From Clostridiales bacterium (GTDB taxonomy: Bacteria > Bacillota > Clostridia > Christensenellales > Aristaeellaceae): DNA of 64,000 nucleotides. Positions 43,613 through 52,251 of this stretch are shown piece after piece. The notes beneath the pieces were generated by a model. The model did not search any database. It was not told the origin of the DNA and saw nothing but the letters and a program-made list of their open reading frames with translations. The position numbers and the translations under genes were made by a program. The stretch is taken from the NCBI GenBank assembly GCA_015056205.1, contig SVGS01000006.1, positions 1 through 64,000 of the forward strand, given 5' to 3'. Within the stretch, counting starts at the first letter, position 1; every line of letters begins with the position of its first letter.

Positions 43613-43645
43613 CGCTCCTCCGCGGCCTGGAAGGAGTGTTTTTTT
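43613..43645 (+). terminator. Candidate attenuator terminator overlapping the ABC-F ribosome site
   Basis: A 7-bp stem (43613-43619 with 43632-43638, one G-T pair) is followed at once by seven T (43639-43645) and then the ATG. The right arm contains the AAGGAG ribosome site, so the hairpin could block both transcription and translation. Confidence 0.65.
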
Positions 43646-45304
43646 ATGGCTAAATGGATTCTGGAAGCCGTTGGACTTCGGATGTCCTTCGGGGACCGGG
43701 AAGTGCTGCATACGGACCGGCTCACCGTATCGGACGGAGACCGGATCGGACTGATCGGTGAAAACGGAGCGGGCAAGAGCACGCTGCTGAATATTCTGGC
43801 GGGAAGGCTGGAGCCGGATGAAGGCGTGGTACGCAGCACGGTTCCAGCGGCGCTGATCTGCCAGCAGGGCAGCGCGGAACCGGACGGAGACAGGGAAATC
43901 AAAGCCCTGTTCCGGGCGCAGGGGGAGCGGCAGGGCCTTTCCGGCGGCGAAATGACGCGGAACCGGATCGCCGGCGCGCTTTCGGATCATTCCCGGCTGC
44001 TGCTGGCGGATGAGCCGACGACAGACCTGGATGAGGAAGGGCTGAAGCTGCTGAGAAAACAGCTGAAGGGATTTGACGGGGCGGTCGTTCTGGTTTCCCA
44101 TGACCGGGCGCTGCTGCGGGCCCTCTGCAACCGGATCTGGTATCTGGAGGACGGAAAGATTACGGATTTTCCGGGCGGGTATGATGACTTCATGGCTGAA
44201 CGGAACCGCCTGCGGGAAAGGGCGGTTTTCGAATACGATCAGTACAAATCCGAACAGAAGCGGCTGCGGGAAACGGCGCAGAGAATGGCGGAAAAGGCTT
44301 CCCGGGTCCGGAAGGCCCCGTCGCGCATGGGAAACAGTGAAGCCAGGCTGCATACGCGGGAATGGACGGACTCGGTCCTGCAGCTCAGCCACGCGAAACG
44401 GACGATTCAGAACCGGATGGAACGGCTGGAAGTGAAGGAAAAACCCCGGGCGCTTCCGGAAATCCGGATGAAGCTGGGCACAGCGCATCCCGTTGAGGCC
44501 CGGTACGCCGTGGAATTCCGGTGCGGGGAGCTTCGGGCCGGGCCGAAGGAACTGCTGAAAGAAGCTTCCTTTGTGCTGCCGGCCGGCAGCCGGACCGCGC
44601 TGGTCGGCCCCAACGGCTGCGGAAAAACGACGCTGCTCCGGCTGCTGACGGGCCGGCAGGGCGCCGGGGTGCGTCTGCGGGGAGAAATCCGGATCAATCC
44701 CGCGGTCCGGCTGGGCTGGTTCGACCAGCATCATGAAAACACCCTGGATCCGGACAGAAGCATTCTGGAGAACATCCTGGAGAAGGCGGTTTATCCGGAA
44801 AGCTTTGCCAGAACCGTGATGGCCTGTATGGGAATCGACGGGGACCAGGTATTCCGGCCGGTCCGGCTGCTCTCCGGCGGGGAGAAGGCCAAGGCGGCCC
44901 TGGGAAAGCTGATGCTGATGGACTGCAATACGCTGCTGCTGGATGAGCCGACGAATCATCTGGATCTGTTCACGATGGAGGAACTGGAACGGCTGCTGGC
45001 AGGATACGGCGGGACGCTGCTGTTTGTCAGCCATGATGAGGAATTTATCCGGAAAACCGCGACCCGGATCATCCGCTTTGAAGACAGAAAACTGGTGACC
45101 TGTGAAGAAGGCTGGGAGGCCGCGGCGGCGGAGAAAAAACGGGATCCGGGAGAGGAAGAACGGCGGCTGGAAATCAGCCGGATTGAAATGCGGATGGCTG
45201 TGCTTACAGCCCGGATGGCGGCGCCGAAGAAGGGGGACCGGCCGGAGATGCTGCAGGAGGAATACATGCGTCTGGCGGAGAAACTGAGGGAGCTGTCCGG
45301 TTGA
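43646..45304 (+). CDS. ABC-F ribosomal protection type ATPase
   Basis: A 552-residue soluble protein with two ABC domains and no membrane segments. Domain 1: GLIGENGAGKSTLL, LSGGEMTRNRIAGAL, LLLADEPTTDLD. A charged linker (about 185-290) includes YDQYKSEQKRLRETAQRMA. Domain 2: GPNGCGKTTLL, LSGGEKAKAALGKLM, LLLDEPTNHLD. A C-terminal coiled coil follows. The compact first domain and DEPTTDLD pattern put it with the antibiotic-resistance ABC-F proteins (Vga/Lsa/VmlR type), which dislodge lincosamides, streptogramins or pleuromutilins from the ribosome, rather than the housekeeping EttA type; drug specificity cannot be read. ATG follows AAGGAG by 9 bases. The leader looks like an attenuator. Confidence 0.88.
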   Translation: MAKWILEAVGLRMSFGDREVLHTDRLTVSDGDRIGLIGENGAGKSTLLNILAGRLEPDEGVVRSTVPAALICQQGSAEPDGDREIKALFRAQGERQGLSGGEMTRNRIAGALSDHSRLLLADEPTTDLDEEGLKLLRKQLKGFDGAVVLVSHDRALLRALCNRIWYLEDGKITDFPGGYDDFMAERNRLRERAVFEYDQYKSEQKRLRETAQRMAEKASRVRKAPSRMGNSEARLHTREWTDSVLQLSHAKRTIQNRMERLEVKEKPRALPEIRMKLGTAHPVEARYAVEFRCGELRAGPKELLKEASFVLPAGSRTALVGPNGCGKTTLLRLLTGRQGAGVRLRGEIRINPAVRLGWFDQHHENTLDPDRSILENILEKAVYPESFARTVMACMGIDGDQVFRPVRLLSGGEKAKAALGKLMLMDCNTLLLDEPTNHLDLFTMEELERLLAGYGGTLLFVSHDEEFIRKTATRIIRFEDRKLVTCEEGWEAAAAEKKRDPGEEERRLEISRIEMRMAVLTARMAAPKKGDRPEMLQEEYMRLAEKLRELSG

Positions 45305-45329
45305 AAAAAACCCTGTTTTGATTTATGAT
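45301..45329 (+). promoter_or_regulatory. Promoter of the binding protein-kinase-regulator operon
   Basis: TTGAAA (45301-45306), 17-nt spacer, TATGAT (45324-45329); the -35 box overlaps the ABC-F stop codon. Confidence 0.8.
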
Positions 45330-45368
45330 ACAGGGCGGAATCACCCATCTGTTCCGGAGGCATGCTGC

Positions 45369-46346
45369 ATGAGAAAACGAATGATGTTTCTGCTGGCCGT
45401 CCTGTCGCTGCTGGTGCTGAGCTCCTGCGCCGGATCCCCCGCGCCGGATGCCGCGCGGGAAGCGGTGGTGCTGGGTTTCAGCCAGCTGGGGGCGGAGAGC
45501 TCCTGGCGGATTGCCAATACAGCCAGCGTGAAGGCGGCGGCTGAAGAATACGGATTCGGCCTGATGGCGGAGAACGCGAACCAGAAGCAGGAAAAGCAGA
45601 TTGACGCCATTCGTTCCTTTATCGCCTACCGGGTGGATGTGATCGCCTTCTCTCCGATCGTGGAAACGGGCTGGGATAACGTCCTCGCGGAAGCCCGGCA
45701 GGCGAAGATCCCGGTGATTCTGGTGGACCGGATGATCGACAGTCCGGATGACAGCCTGTATACCGCCTTTGTCGGAGCGGATTTTTACGCGGAAGGCCGG
45801 AGGGCGGGGGAATACCTGCTGCGGAAGGCGGATGCCGTCCACGCAGAGCATCTGCGTGTGGCGGAGCTGTGCGGGACGCCGGAATCCACGCCGATGCGCG
45901 ACCGTCACCGGGGCTTTCTCGATGTGGTTGAAAAGGATGACCGGATCGAAATCATTGAAAGCATAAACGGCGACTTTCTGCGCAGCAAGGGGGAGGAATG
46001 CATGAAAGCGCTGCTGGAAAAATACGGCGTTGACGGGATCGACGTAATCTACAGCCATAATGACAGCATGACCCTGGGCGCCCTGGACGTGCTGGAGCAT
46101 TCCGGGGCGGCTCCCGGCCGGGATATCCTGATGATTACGGTGGACGGGGAGAAGGAAGCGGTGGACGCGCTGAAGGCCGGAAAGATCAACTGTGTGGTAC
46201 AGTGTACGCCGGATCTGGGAAAGGATCTGATGGAGCTGGTCCGCGGGCTGACGGAGGGCCGGGAAATTCCGCGCATCACCCATCCGCAGGAAGGCGTCTT
46301 CTGTGATTTCGACGATCTGACGGATCCGTCCGTGGAGGGGTTCTGA
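45369..46346 (+). CDS. Sugar-binding lipoprotein (YtfQ/RbsB-like), probable sensor partner
   Basis: A 325-residue periplasmic-binding-protein type 1 fold with a lipoprotein signal (LLVLSSC). ATG 45369 is 8 bases after GGAGG. VLGFSQLGAESSWRIANTAS, DVIAFSPIVETGWDNVL and IPVILVDRMID match the galactofuranose-binding YtfQ group. It is paralogous to the binding protein at 49552 (shared FSQ/YVQ-xG-xES-WR start and TGWDDVL-like loop). Instead of preceding transporter genes it overlaps a histidine kinase by one base, so it more likely delivers the sugar signal to that kinase than feeds the importer, as in known binding-protein/kinase/regulator systems (inference). Confidence 0.87.
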   Translation: MRKRMMFLLAVLSLLVLSSCAGSPAPDAAREAVVLGFSQLGAESSWRIANTASVKAAAEEYGFGLMAENANQKQEKQIDAIRSFIAYRVDVIAFSPIVETGWDNVLAEARQAKIPVILVDRMIDSPDDSLYTAFVGADFYAEGRRAGEYLLRKADAVHAEHLRVAELCGTPESTPMRDRHRGFLDVVEKDDRIEIIESINGDFLRSKGEECMKALLEKYGVDGIDVIYSHNDSMTLGALDVLEHSGAAPGRDILMITVDGEKEAVDALKAGKINCVVQCTPDLGKDLMELVRGLTEGREIPRITHPQEGVFCDFDDLTDPSVEGF

Positions 46347-47827
46347 TGCGCAAAACAGGAGGGCAGACCAGTCTGCTCCGGCTGATCCGTCAGTTTACCA
46401 CCTCGACGACGGTGCTGCTGACGCTGCCGGTGCTGATCGGCCTGGTGACCGTGGTGGTCTACAGCAGCCAGACCAGCGCGATTCTGCGGCGGATGAATAC
46501 CGCGGCGGAGCTGAAGCCGGTGGTGGAAACCTCTCTGGCGGAAGATCTGTTCTCCGTGGCCGCCGGCCGGGTATCCTATGAAATGAGCGGAGTGGAAACG
46601 CGTCTGGAAAGGACGGACGCCGCTCTCGGCACGCTGCTGGCGGAGACGGACGGAAACGGCCATCTGCAGCTGACGGTCGCCCGGAGGACCATGGATACGC
46701 TGGCGCAGTACGCGCACAGAATCCGGGACGGGATGGCCGGGGGAGAACCGATCTCCGAAATGGAAACCGTGGTGGACGAAGTCCGGAATGTGGGCCGTTT
46801 GATCGCGGATATGATTGATTCCTTTGTGGCGGAGGAAATCAGGAATGCCGGCATTGCCGGTTCCCGGCTGGAAAAGATCGTCTGGGGAGCGGCCGCCATG
46901 GAAGGAATCCTGCTGATTGCTGCCTGGTGGTACAGCCGGGCTGCTTTCCGAAAGCTGACGGGAGAGATTTCGACAGCGCTGCAGAGCATGGAAGGAACGG
47001 TGCGGCGGATCGCGGAGGGGAATTTCCGGGACCGCGTGCGGAATATCCATGTGGAAGAAATGCAGGAGCTGGCGGATCAGATCAATCTGATGGCGGTCCG
47101 CCTGGAGGCGCTGCTCGAGCAGACGAAGCGGAATCAGGATCATCTGGCCAAGGCGGAACTGCGCACCCTGCAGGCGCAGATTAACCCTCATTTTCTCTAT
47201 AATACGCTGGATACCATCGTCTGGCAGGCGGAAGGGGGAAACGGGCAGGCCGTGGTTCAGCTGACCCGCAGCCTGAGCGATTTCTTCCGGATCAGCCTTT
47301 CTTCCGGAGCGGACTGGATTCCGGTTACGCAGGAGCTGCAGCATGTATCCGCTTATCTGAGCATTCAGAAGACCCGGTACCGGGATATTCTGGATTATGA
47401 GGTGGATCATCCGGAAGGGCTGGATTCCACCTATATGCTGAAGCTGCTTCTGCAGCCGCTGGTGGAAAACGCGCTGTACCACGGAATTAAGAGCAAGCGG
47501 GGCGGAGGCAAAATTTCCGTGCGGGTGAGCCGGCAGAACCGGGTACTGACATTCTGTGTGGCGGATACGGGGAAGGGCATGACGCCGGAACAGATTGAGG
47601 AGATAGAGGAGATGCTGAGCGTGGAGCAGCCCACGATCCAGGCGGCACGGGAGCCCGGACATTCCGGCTTCGGCATGCGGAACGTGGACATGCGTATTCG
47701 ACTGTATTATAAGAAGAAGACAGGGCTGTTGGTGCAGTCCGGCCCGGGAGGGACCGAAGTTACCTTCAGCATTCCGATCCGCACAAGGGAGGAAATTGAC
47801 CATGATGAAAGTCTTTCTCGTGGATGA
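46346..47827 (+). CDS. Sensor histidine kinase, YesM/LytS type
   Basis: A 493-residue membrane kinase. Helix 1 (TVLLTLPVLIGLVTVVVYSS), an extracytoplasmic domain of about 150 residues, helix 2 (AAAMEGILLIAAWWYSRAA), a HAMP linker, the His_kinase domain AELRTLQAQINPHFLYNTLD with the phospho-accepting His, and an HATPase with VENALYHGIKSKRGGG, VADTGKGM and GFGMRNVDMRIRL. Kinases of this group sense sugars, often through a binding protein. It is coupled on both sides: one-base overlap with the lipoprotein and 26-base overlap with the regulator. Confidence 0.93.
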   Translation: MRKTGGQTSLLRLIRQFTTSTTVLLTLPVLIGLVTVVVYSSQTSAILRRMNTAAELKPVVETSLAEDLFSVAAGRVSYEMSGVETRLERTDAALGTLLAETDGNGHLQLTVARRTMDTLAQYAHRIRDGMAGGEPISEMETVVDEVRNVGRLIADMIDSFVAEEIRNAGIAGSRLEKIVWGAAAMEGILLIAAWWYSRAAFRKLTGEISTALQSMEGTVRRIAEGNFRDRVRNIHVEEMQELADQINLMAVRLEALLEQTKRNQDHLAKAELRTLQAQINPHFLYNTLDTIVWQAEGGNGQAVVQLTRSLSDFFRISLSSGADWIPVTQELQHVSAYLSIQKTRYRDILDYEVDHPEGLDSTYMLKLLLQPLVENALYHGIKSKRGGGKISVRVSRQNRVLTFCVADTGKGMTPEQIEEIEEMLSVEQPTIQAAREPGHSGFGMRNVDMRIRLYYKKKTGLLVQSGPGGTEVTFSIPIRTREEIDHDESLSRG

Positions 47828-49370
47828 CGAGATCGCGATCCGTGAGAATCTGCGCAATTCCTTTCCTTGGGAGGAAAAGGGATACCAGCTGGTGGGCGAG
47901 GCGCCGGACGGCGAGATGGCGCTGCCGATGCTTCGGGACCTGAACGCGGACATCCTGCTGACGGACATTCGGATGCCCTTTATGGACGGGATGAAGCTGT
48001 GCGAGGAAGTGCAGCGGACCATGCCCTGGGTGGAGCGGATTATTCTGTCCGGATACGACGACTTTGCCTATGCGCAGAAAGCCATTTCCCTGGGCGTAAA
48101 GGAATACCTGCTTAAGCCGGTGACGGCGGCGGAGCTGGAGGCGGCGCTGAACCGGGTGAGCCGGCAGATCGAGGAGAAGCGCAGGGATCGGGAGAACCTG
48201 ACGGCGCTGCGGGAGCGGCTTTTCTCCGGGAACCAGTTCCTGCGGGACAAGCTGCTGGCCTCACTGTTTACAGATGAGGGCGACCGGGAGGATGATGAGG
48301 CGCTGCTGGGTCAGATGCGCGGCCTGGGAATCAACCTGATGGCAGGATGCTATGCGGTGATCGACATCGCCTTTACAGCGGAGGGCGAGCAGCGGCTGGC
48401 CTGCCGGAACGCGCTGGCGTCCCTGGCGGAGATGAGCGGCGGCGGGGTGCATGTGTGCAGCGCGCCGAAGGGCGCACGGGCGCTGGTGCTGGGCGATAAC
48501 CCGGAGGATACCGAAGAGCGGGCATATTCCTTCGCCAGCTCCGCGATCCACCTGCCGGAGATGCAGAAGGCAGAGGGAACACTGATTTCCATGGGCGAAA
48601 CGGTGAAGGATTTCCACGAGATCCGCCAGTCCATGAGAAGCGCGCGGCATATCCGCCACCTGCAGACGGCGGAGGGAAATACGGAACGGATCATTGTGAG
48701 CGGGAATGAGATTTCCGGGCGTCGGACACCCCTGTCCGAAACGGAACTCAGCCCCCTGTACGAGCGGCTGCAGTATGCCTCCGAGGAGGAAGTGGAGCCA
48801 ATCCTGACGGAGTATACCCGATCCCTGGATCCGGCACTGGCGCTGGGTTACCTGCGGGTGGCGGGGCTGCTGACCGCCAGGCGGATTATCCAGGAAGGAG
48901 AGGGCATTCCCCGGGAAGTGCTGTCCGACGAACTGGTGGATGAAGCCATGCATACTGAGGGCGAGGAAGGATTCCGGCGCCTGGCGGAGCTGCTGAGGAG
49001 CGCGATCGTCTTCCGGAACCGGAACCGGGCGGGCTACGGCGACCCGACAATCAGCCGGGCGAGGGCTTACCTGTCCCAGCATTATGCGGACCCGAACCTG
49101 ATGCTGCAGGATGTGGCGGGGGAAGTTCACCTGTCCCAGAGCCACTTTTCCACAGTGTTCGCCCAGGAGACCGGGCTGACATTTACCCAGTACCTGACGG
49201 CGCTGCGCATCGGCAAGGCGAGGGAACTGCTGGAAGCCACGGAGATGCGGTCTTCCCAGATCGCCCTGGAGGTGGGATACAATGATTCCCATTATTTCAG
49301 CTACCTGTTCAAGAAGACCACGGGAATGACGCCCAGCGAGTACCGCAAAGCGAACCGGACGTCTTCCTGA
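47802..49370 (+). CDS. Response regulator, YesN type with AraC DNA-binding domain
   Basis: A 522-residue regulator. The receiver domain (1-120) has VFLVDDE, the phospho-acceptor Asp in ILLTDIRMPFMDG, the Ser/Thr in LSGYDDF and Lys in YLLKPV. A long linker domain (about 140-400) resembles YesN proteins, and the C-terminus is an AraC/XylS double helix-turn-helix: DVAGEVHLSQSHFSTVFAQE and IALEVGYNDSHYFSYLFKK. ATG 47802 lies 9 bases after AAGGGAGG. It should activate the sugar importer promoter just downstream in response to the kinase encoded before it. Confidence 0.93.
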   Translation: MMKVFLVDDEIAIRENLRNSFPWEEKGYQLVGEAPDGEMALPMLRDLNADILLTDIRMPFMDGMKLCEEVQRTMPWVERIILSGYDDFAYAQKAISLGVKEYLLKPVTAAELEAALNRVSRQIEEKRRDRENLTALRERLFSGNQFLRDKLLASLFTDEGDREDDEALLGQMRGLGINLMAGCYAVIDIAFTAEGEQRLACRNALASLAEMSGGGVHVCSAPKGARALVLGDNPEDTEERAYSFASSAIHLPEMQKAEGTLISMGETVKDFHEIRQSMRSARHIRHLQTAEGNTERIIVSGNEISGRRTPLSETELSPLYERLQYASEEEVEPILTEYTRSLDPALALGYLRVAGLLTARRIIQEGEGIPREVLSDELVDEAMHTEGEEGFRRLAELLRSAIVFRNRNRAGYGDPTISRARAYLSQHYADPNLMLQDVAGEVHLSQSHFSTVFAQETGLTFTQYLTALRIGKARELLEATEMRSSQIALEVGYNDSHYFSYLFKKTTGMTPSEYRKANRTSS

Positions 49371-49468
49371 CAGGGTCGGAGGGAAAAAACAAACTTCCTG
49401 CAAAAAAAAACAAACTGGACATAGATGGAAAATGGCGGAAACGGAAAAAATCATACCAAAATAAAAAT

Positions 49469-49500
49469 CCTCTGTATTTCCAAAATACAGGGGTGTTTTT
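49469..49500 (+). terminator. Terminator between regulator operon and sugar importer
   Basis: CCTCTGTATTT (49469-49479) pairs with AAATACAGGGG (49483-49493, one G-T pair), loop CCA, then TGTTTTT. It ends the regulator transcript and overlaps the -35 region of the importer promoter. Confidence 0.82.
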
Positions 49501-49505
49501 ATAAT
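49477..49505 (+). promoter_or_regulatory. Promoter of the sugar ABC importer
   Basis: TATAAT (49500-49505) with a poor -35, TTTCCA (49477-49482), at 17 nt. A weak -35 with a good -10 is expected where an AraC-type regulator helps recruit polymerase. Confidence 0.65.
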
Positions 49506-49551
49506 ATGAGCAAATGGCAGGAATGCCAAAAAAGGAATGGAGGAAAAACCT

Positions 49552-50529
49552 ATGAAGAAACTGCTTGCTCTGGTAATCGCCCTGTGCTTGGTCCTGGGCG
49601 CTGCTTCCGCTTTCGCGGACGGACTGCTGAAGATCGGCTATGTCCAGGTTGGACACGAGTCTGACTGGCGTATGGCCAACACCCAGAACTACTTCGACGT
49701 GTTCACCAAGGATGCCGGCTTCGAGCTCGAGCTGATCGACTGCGACAACGACCATGCCCTGCAGCTGGCCAAGGTTCGTGAATTCGTCCAGAAGGACTTC
49801 GACTACATCGTCATCGACCCGATCCAGACCGCTGGCTGGGACGATGTGCTGAAGGAAGTCCAGGAAGCCGGAATCCCCTGCATCATCGCTGACCGTTCCG
49901 TGGATGCTTCCCCTGATCTGTACACCACCGCTGTCGGCACCGACATGACCGCTGAAGGCGAGACCGCCGGCAAGTGGCTGGCTGAGTACCTGGGCGGCAA
50001 AGAAGCGAAGATCCTCGTGATCGAAGGCTCCACCGGTTCCTCCGCCGCTATCGGCCGCTCCGAAGGCTTCAACAAGGTCGCTGCCGAGCATAAGGAATGG
50101 ACGATCATCGACAGCCAGGACGGTGACTTCACCCAGAATGGCGGCCAGCAGGTTATGGAATCCTTCATCAAGACTTATGGCGAAGATGGATTCGACGTGG
50201 TTGTGTGCCACAACGATAACGAAGCGTACGGCGCGATGGACGCCATGGACGCTGCCGGCATCAAGTACGGCGTGGACGGCAAGATCATCATCTCCTTCGA
50301 CGCCACCCATGAAGGCCTCCAGAGGACTCTGGACGGCAAAATCCTGTGCAACGTTGAGTGCAACCCCATCCAGGCCGTGATCGTCATGAACGTTATCAAG
50401 GCCCTGCAGGCTGGCGAAACCGTGGAGAAGTTCACGCTGGTTCCCGACGAAGGCTTCTGCGCTCCCGGAATTGAGAGCAAGATCGTCACTGTGATGAGCG
50501 ACGAAGTGCTGGCCGGACGTAAGTATTAA
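49552..50529 (+). CDS. Sugar ABC transporter substrate-binding protein (YtfQ-like)
   Basis: A 325-residue exported protein; signal peptide LLALVIALCLVLGAASAFA. LKIGYVQVGHESDWRMANTQ, DYIVIDPIQTAGWDDVLKEV and VVVCHNDNEAYGAMDAMD identify a type 1 periplasmic sugar-binding protein of the galactofuranose/ribose/galactose group. AATGGAGG precedes ATG 49552. Codon choice is strikingly biased to C-ending codons compared with genes upstream, as expected of a very highly expressed protein. A perfect hairpin after the stop may stabilise its mRNA or reduce read-through to the ATPase gene. Confidence 0.93.
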   Translation: MKKLLALVIALCLVLGAASAFADGLLKIGYVQVGHESDWRMANTQNYFDVFTKDAGFELELIDCDNDHALQLAKVREFVQKDFDYIVIDPIQTAGWDDVLKEVQEAGIPCIIADRSVDASPDLYTTAVGTDMTAEGETAGKWLAEYLGGKEAKILVIEGSTGSSAAIGRSEGFNKVAAEHKEWTIIDSQDGDFTQNGGQQVMESFIKTYGEDGFDVVVCHNDNEAYGAMDAMDAAGIKYGVDGKIIISFDATHEGLQRTLDGKILCNVECNPIQAVIVMNVIKALQAGETVEKFTLVPDEGFCAPGIESKIVTVMSDEVLAGRKY

Positions 50530-50582
50530 TCGGGCGTTTCACTGCATCCGGTTCTGCGGAAGTATCAAGTAGTCTCAAGGAA

Positions 50583-50616
50583 GCGGAAGGAACCGGGAGG
50601 TTCCTTCCGCGTTTCC
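50583..50616 (+). terminator. Intercistronic hairpin after the binding-protein gene
   Basis: A perfect 12-bp stem (50583-50594 with 50599-50610), loop GGGA, followed by GTTTCCTGTTTT. The modest T-tract suggests partial termination, giving more binding protein than ATPase and permeases. Confidence 0.78.
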
Positions 50617-50736
50617 TGTTTTATCCTCATTATCCGCCATTCCGATCCTTCACGGGTAAGAATCACCCGGCCCGGCGGCCGGAAACGATAGACAGCCGGA
50701 CAGATGTCCGGCGGAAGTCAGAAAGGGAAATCAGTC

Positions 50737-52251
50737 ATGAGCAATGAAGTGATCCTCAGCATGCGCGGAATCAGCATGACATTCCCCGGCGTAAGAGCAC
50801 TGAGCGATGTGGATTTCACCCTCCGAAGCGGCGAGATCCACGCGCTGATGGGCGAGAACGGCGCGGGGAAGTCCACCCTGATCAAGTGCCTGACCGGCGT
50901 CAACGATTTTGAGAAAGGTGAGATATTCATGGGTCCGGAGCGGCGCCCCATCCGGAACCATTCCACGCTGGAAGCCCAGAAGAACGGTATTTCCACGGTG
51001 TACCAGGAGGTTAACCTGTGCCCGAACCTGAGTGTGGCCGAGAATCTGTTCATTGGGCGTGAGCCGCTGACCGCTCTGCATACGATCAAACGCCAGGCCA
51101 TGGTCAAGCGGGCCCGGGAACTGATGAAGAAACTGGACATCAACGTGGACGTGACCCAGACCCTGGACCATTACTCCATCGCGCTGCAGCAGATGATCGC
51201 CATCGCCCGCGCAGTGGACATGGAATGCAAGGTGCTGATCCTGGACGAGCCGACCTCTTCGCTGGACGACAACGAGGTGGAAAAGCTGTTCTCGATGATG
51301 CGCACCCTGCGGGACGAGGGGATCGGTATCATCTTTGTCACGCACTTCCTGGAGCAGGTGTACGCGGTTTGCGACCGGATCACGGTGCTGCGGAACGGCC
51401 AGCTGGTGGGCGAGTTTGAAATCTCCGACCTGCCGAGGCTGAAGCTTGTGGCTGCCATGATGGGCAAGGATTTCAATGACCTGGCCAGCATCCGGACCAA
51501 GGAAAAGACCGAGATATCCCCGGAGCTGGAGATCGAGGCGAGGGGTTTGAGCCACGAACGGAAGATCAAGCCCTTCGACCTGGACATCCATAAAGGCGAG
51601 GTTGTCGGCCTGACCGGTCTGCTGGGCAGCGGCCGGAGCGAACTGGCGCGGACGATTTACGGCGCTGACAGAGCCCAGACCGGCACGCTGAAGGTGGACG
51701 GGAAACCTGCGAAGATCAAAGCGCCCATTGATGCGATGCGCCTTGGCATGGGCCTGCTGCCGGACGACCGGAAGGCCGAGGGCATTGTGGAGGACCTGTC
51801 TGTGCGGGAGAACATCATCCTGGCAATGCAGTCGCTTGCCGGTGTGGTGAAGCGCATCCCGATGGACAAGCAGATGGAGATTACGAAGAAATTTATCGAG
51901 CTGCTGGAGATCAAGACGCCAAGTACCGAAACATTGGTGAAACAGCTGTCCGGCGGCAACCAACAGAAGGTCATTATCGCCCGATGGCTGGCGACGAACC
52001 CGGATTTCCTGATCCTGGACGAGCCGACCCGTGGTATCGACGTCGGAACAAAGACCGAAATCCAGAAGCTGGTGATTCAGTTGGCGGAGGAGGGCAAGAG
52101 CGTGATCTTTATTTCCTCCGAGATCGAGGAAATGCTGCGTGCCTGCAACCGCCTGGCGGTGCTGCGTGATGGCGAGAAGGTGGGAGAACTGACCGAGAAC
52201 CTGACGCAGGAGTCGGTGATGAAGGTCATAGCCGGAGGTGAGCAGAAATGA
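50737..52251 (+). CDS. Sugar ABC transporter ATPase with two ABC domains (YtfR/RbsA/MglA type)
   Basis: A 504-residue duplicated ATPase. Domain 1: GENGAGKSTLIKCL, SIALQQMIAIARAVD and ILDEPTSSLDDNE. Domain 2 (from about 255): degenerate Walker A GLLGSGRSEL, LSGGNQQKVIIARWLA and ILDEPTRGIDVGTK. This asymmetric pattern is typical of carbohydrate uptake transporter-2 (CUT2) systems. ATG 50737 follows AAAGGGA; the frame extends to 50704 without a ribosome site. The permease start overlaps its stop by 4 bases. Confidence 0.95.
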   Translation: MSNEVILSMRGISMTFPGVRALSDVDFTLRSGEIHALMGENGAGKSTLIKCLTGVNDFEKGEIFMGPERRPIRNHSTLEAQKNGISTVYQEVNLCPNLSVAENLFIGREPLTALHTIKRQAMVKRARELMKKLDINVDVTQTLDHYSIALQQMIAIARAVDMECKVLILDEPTSSLDDNEVEKLFSMMRTLRDEGIGIIFVTHFLEQVYAVCDRITVLRNGQLVGEFEISDLPRLKLVAAMMGKDFNDLASIRTKEKTEISPELEIEARGLSHERKIKPFDLDIHKGEVVGLTGLLGSGRSELARTIYGADRAQTGTLKVDGKPAKIKAPIDAMRLGMGLLPDDRKAEGIVEDLSVRENIILAMQSLAGVVKRIPMDKQMEITKKFIELLEIKTPSTETLVKQLSGGNQQKVIIARWLATNPDFLILDEPTRGIDVGTKTEIQKLVIQLAEEGKSVIFISSEIEEMLRACNRLAVLRDGEKVGELTENLTQESVMKVIAGGEQK

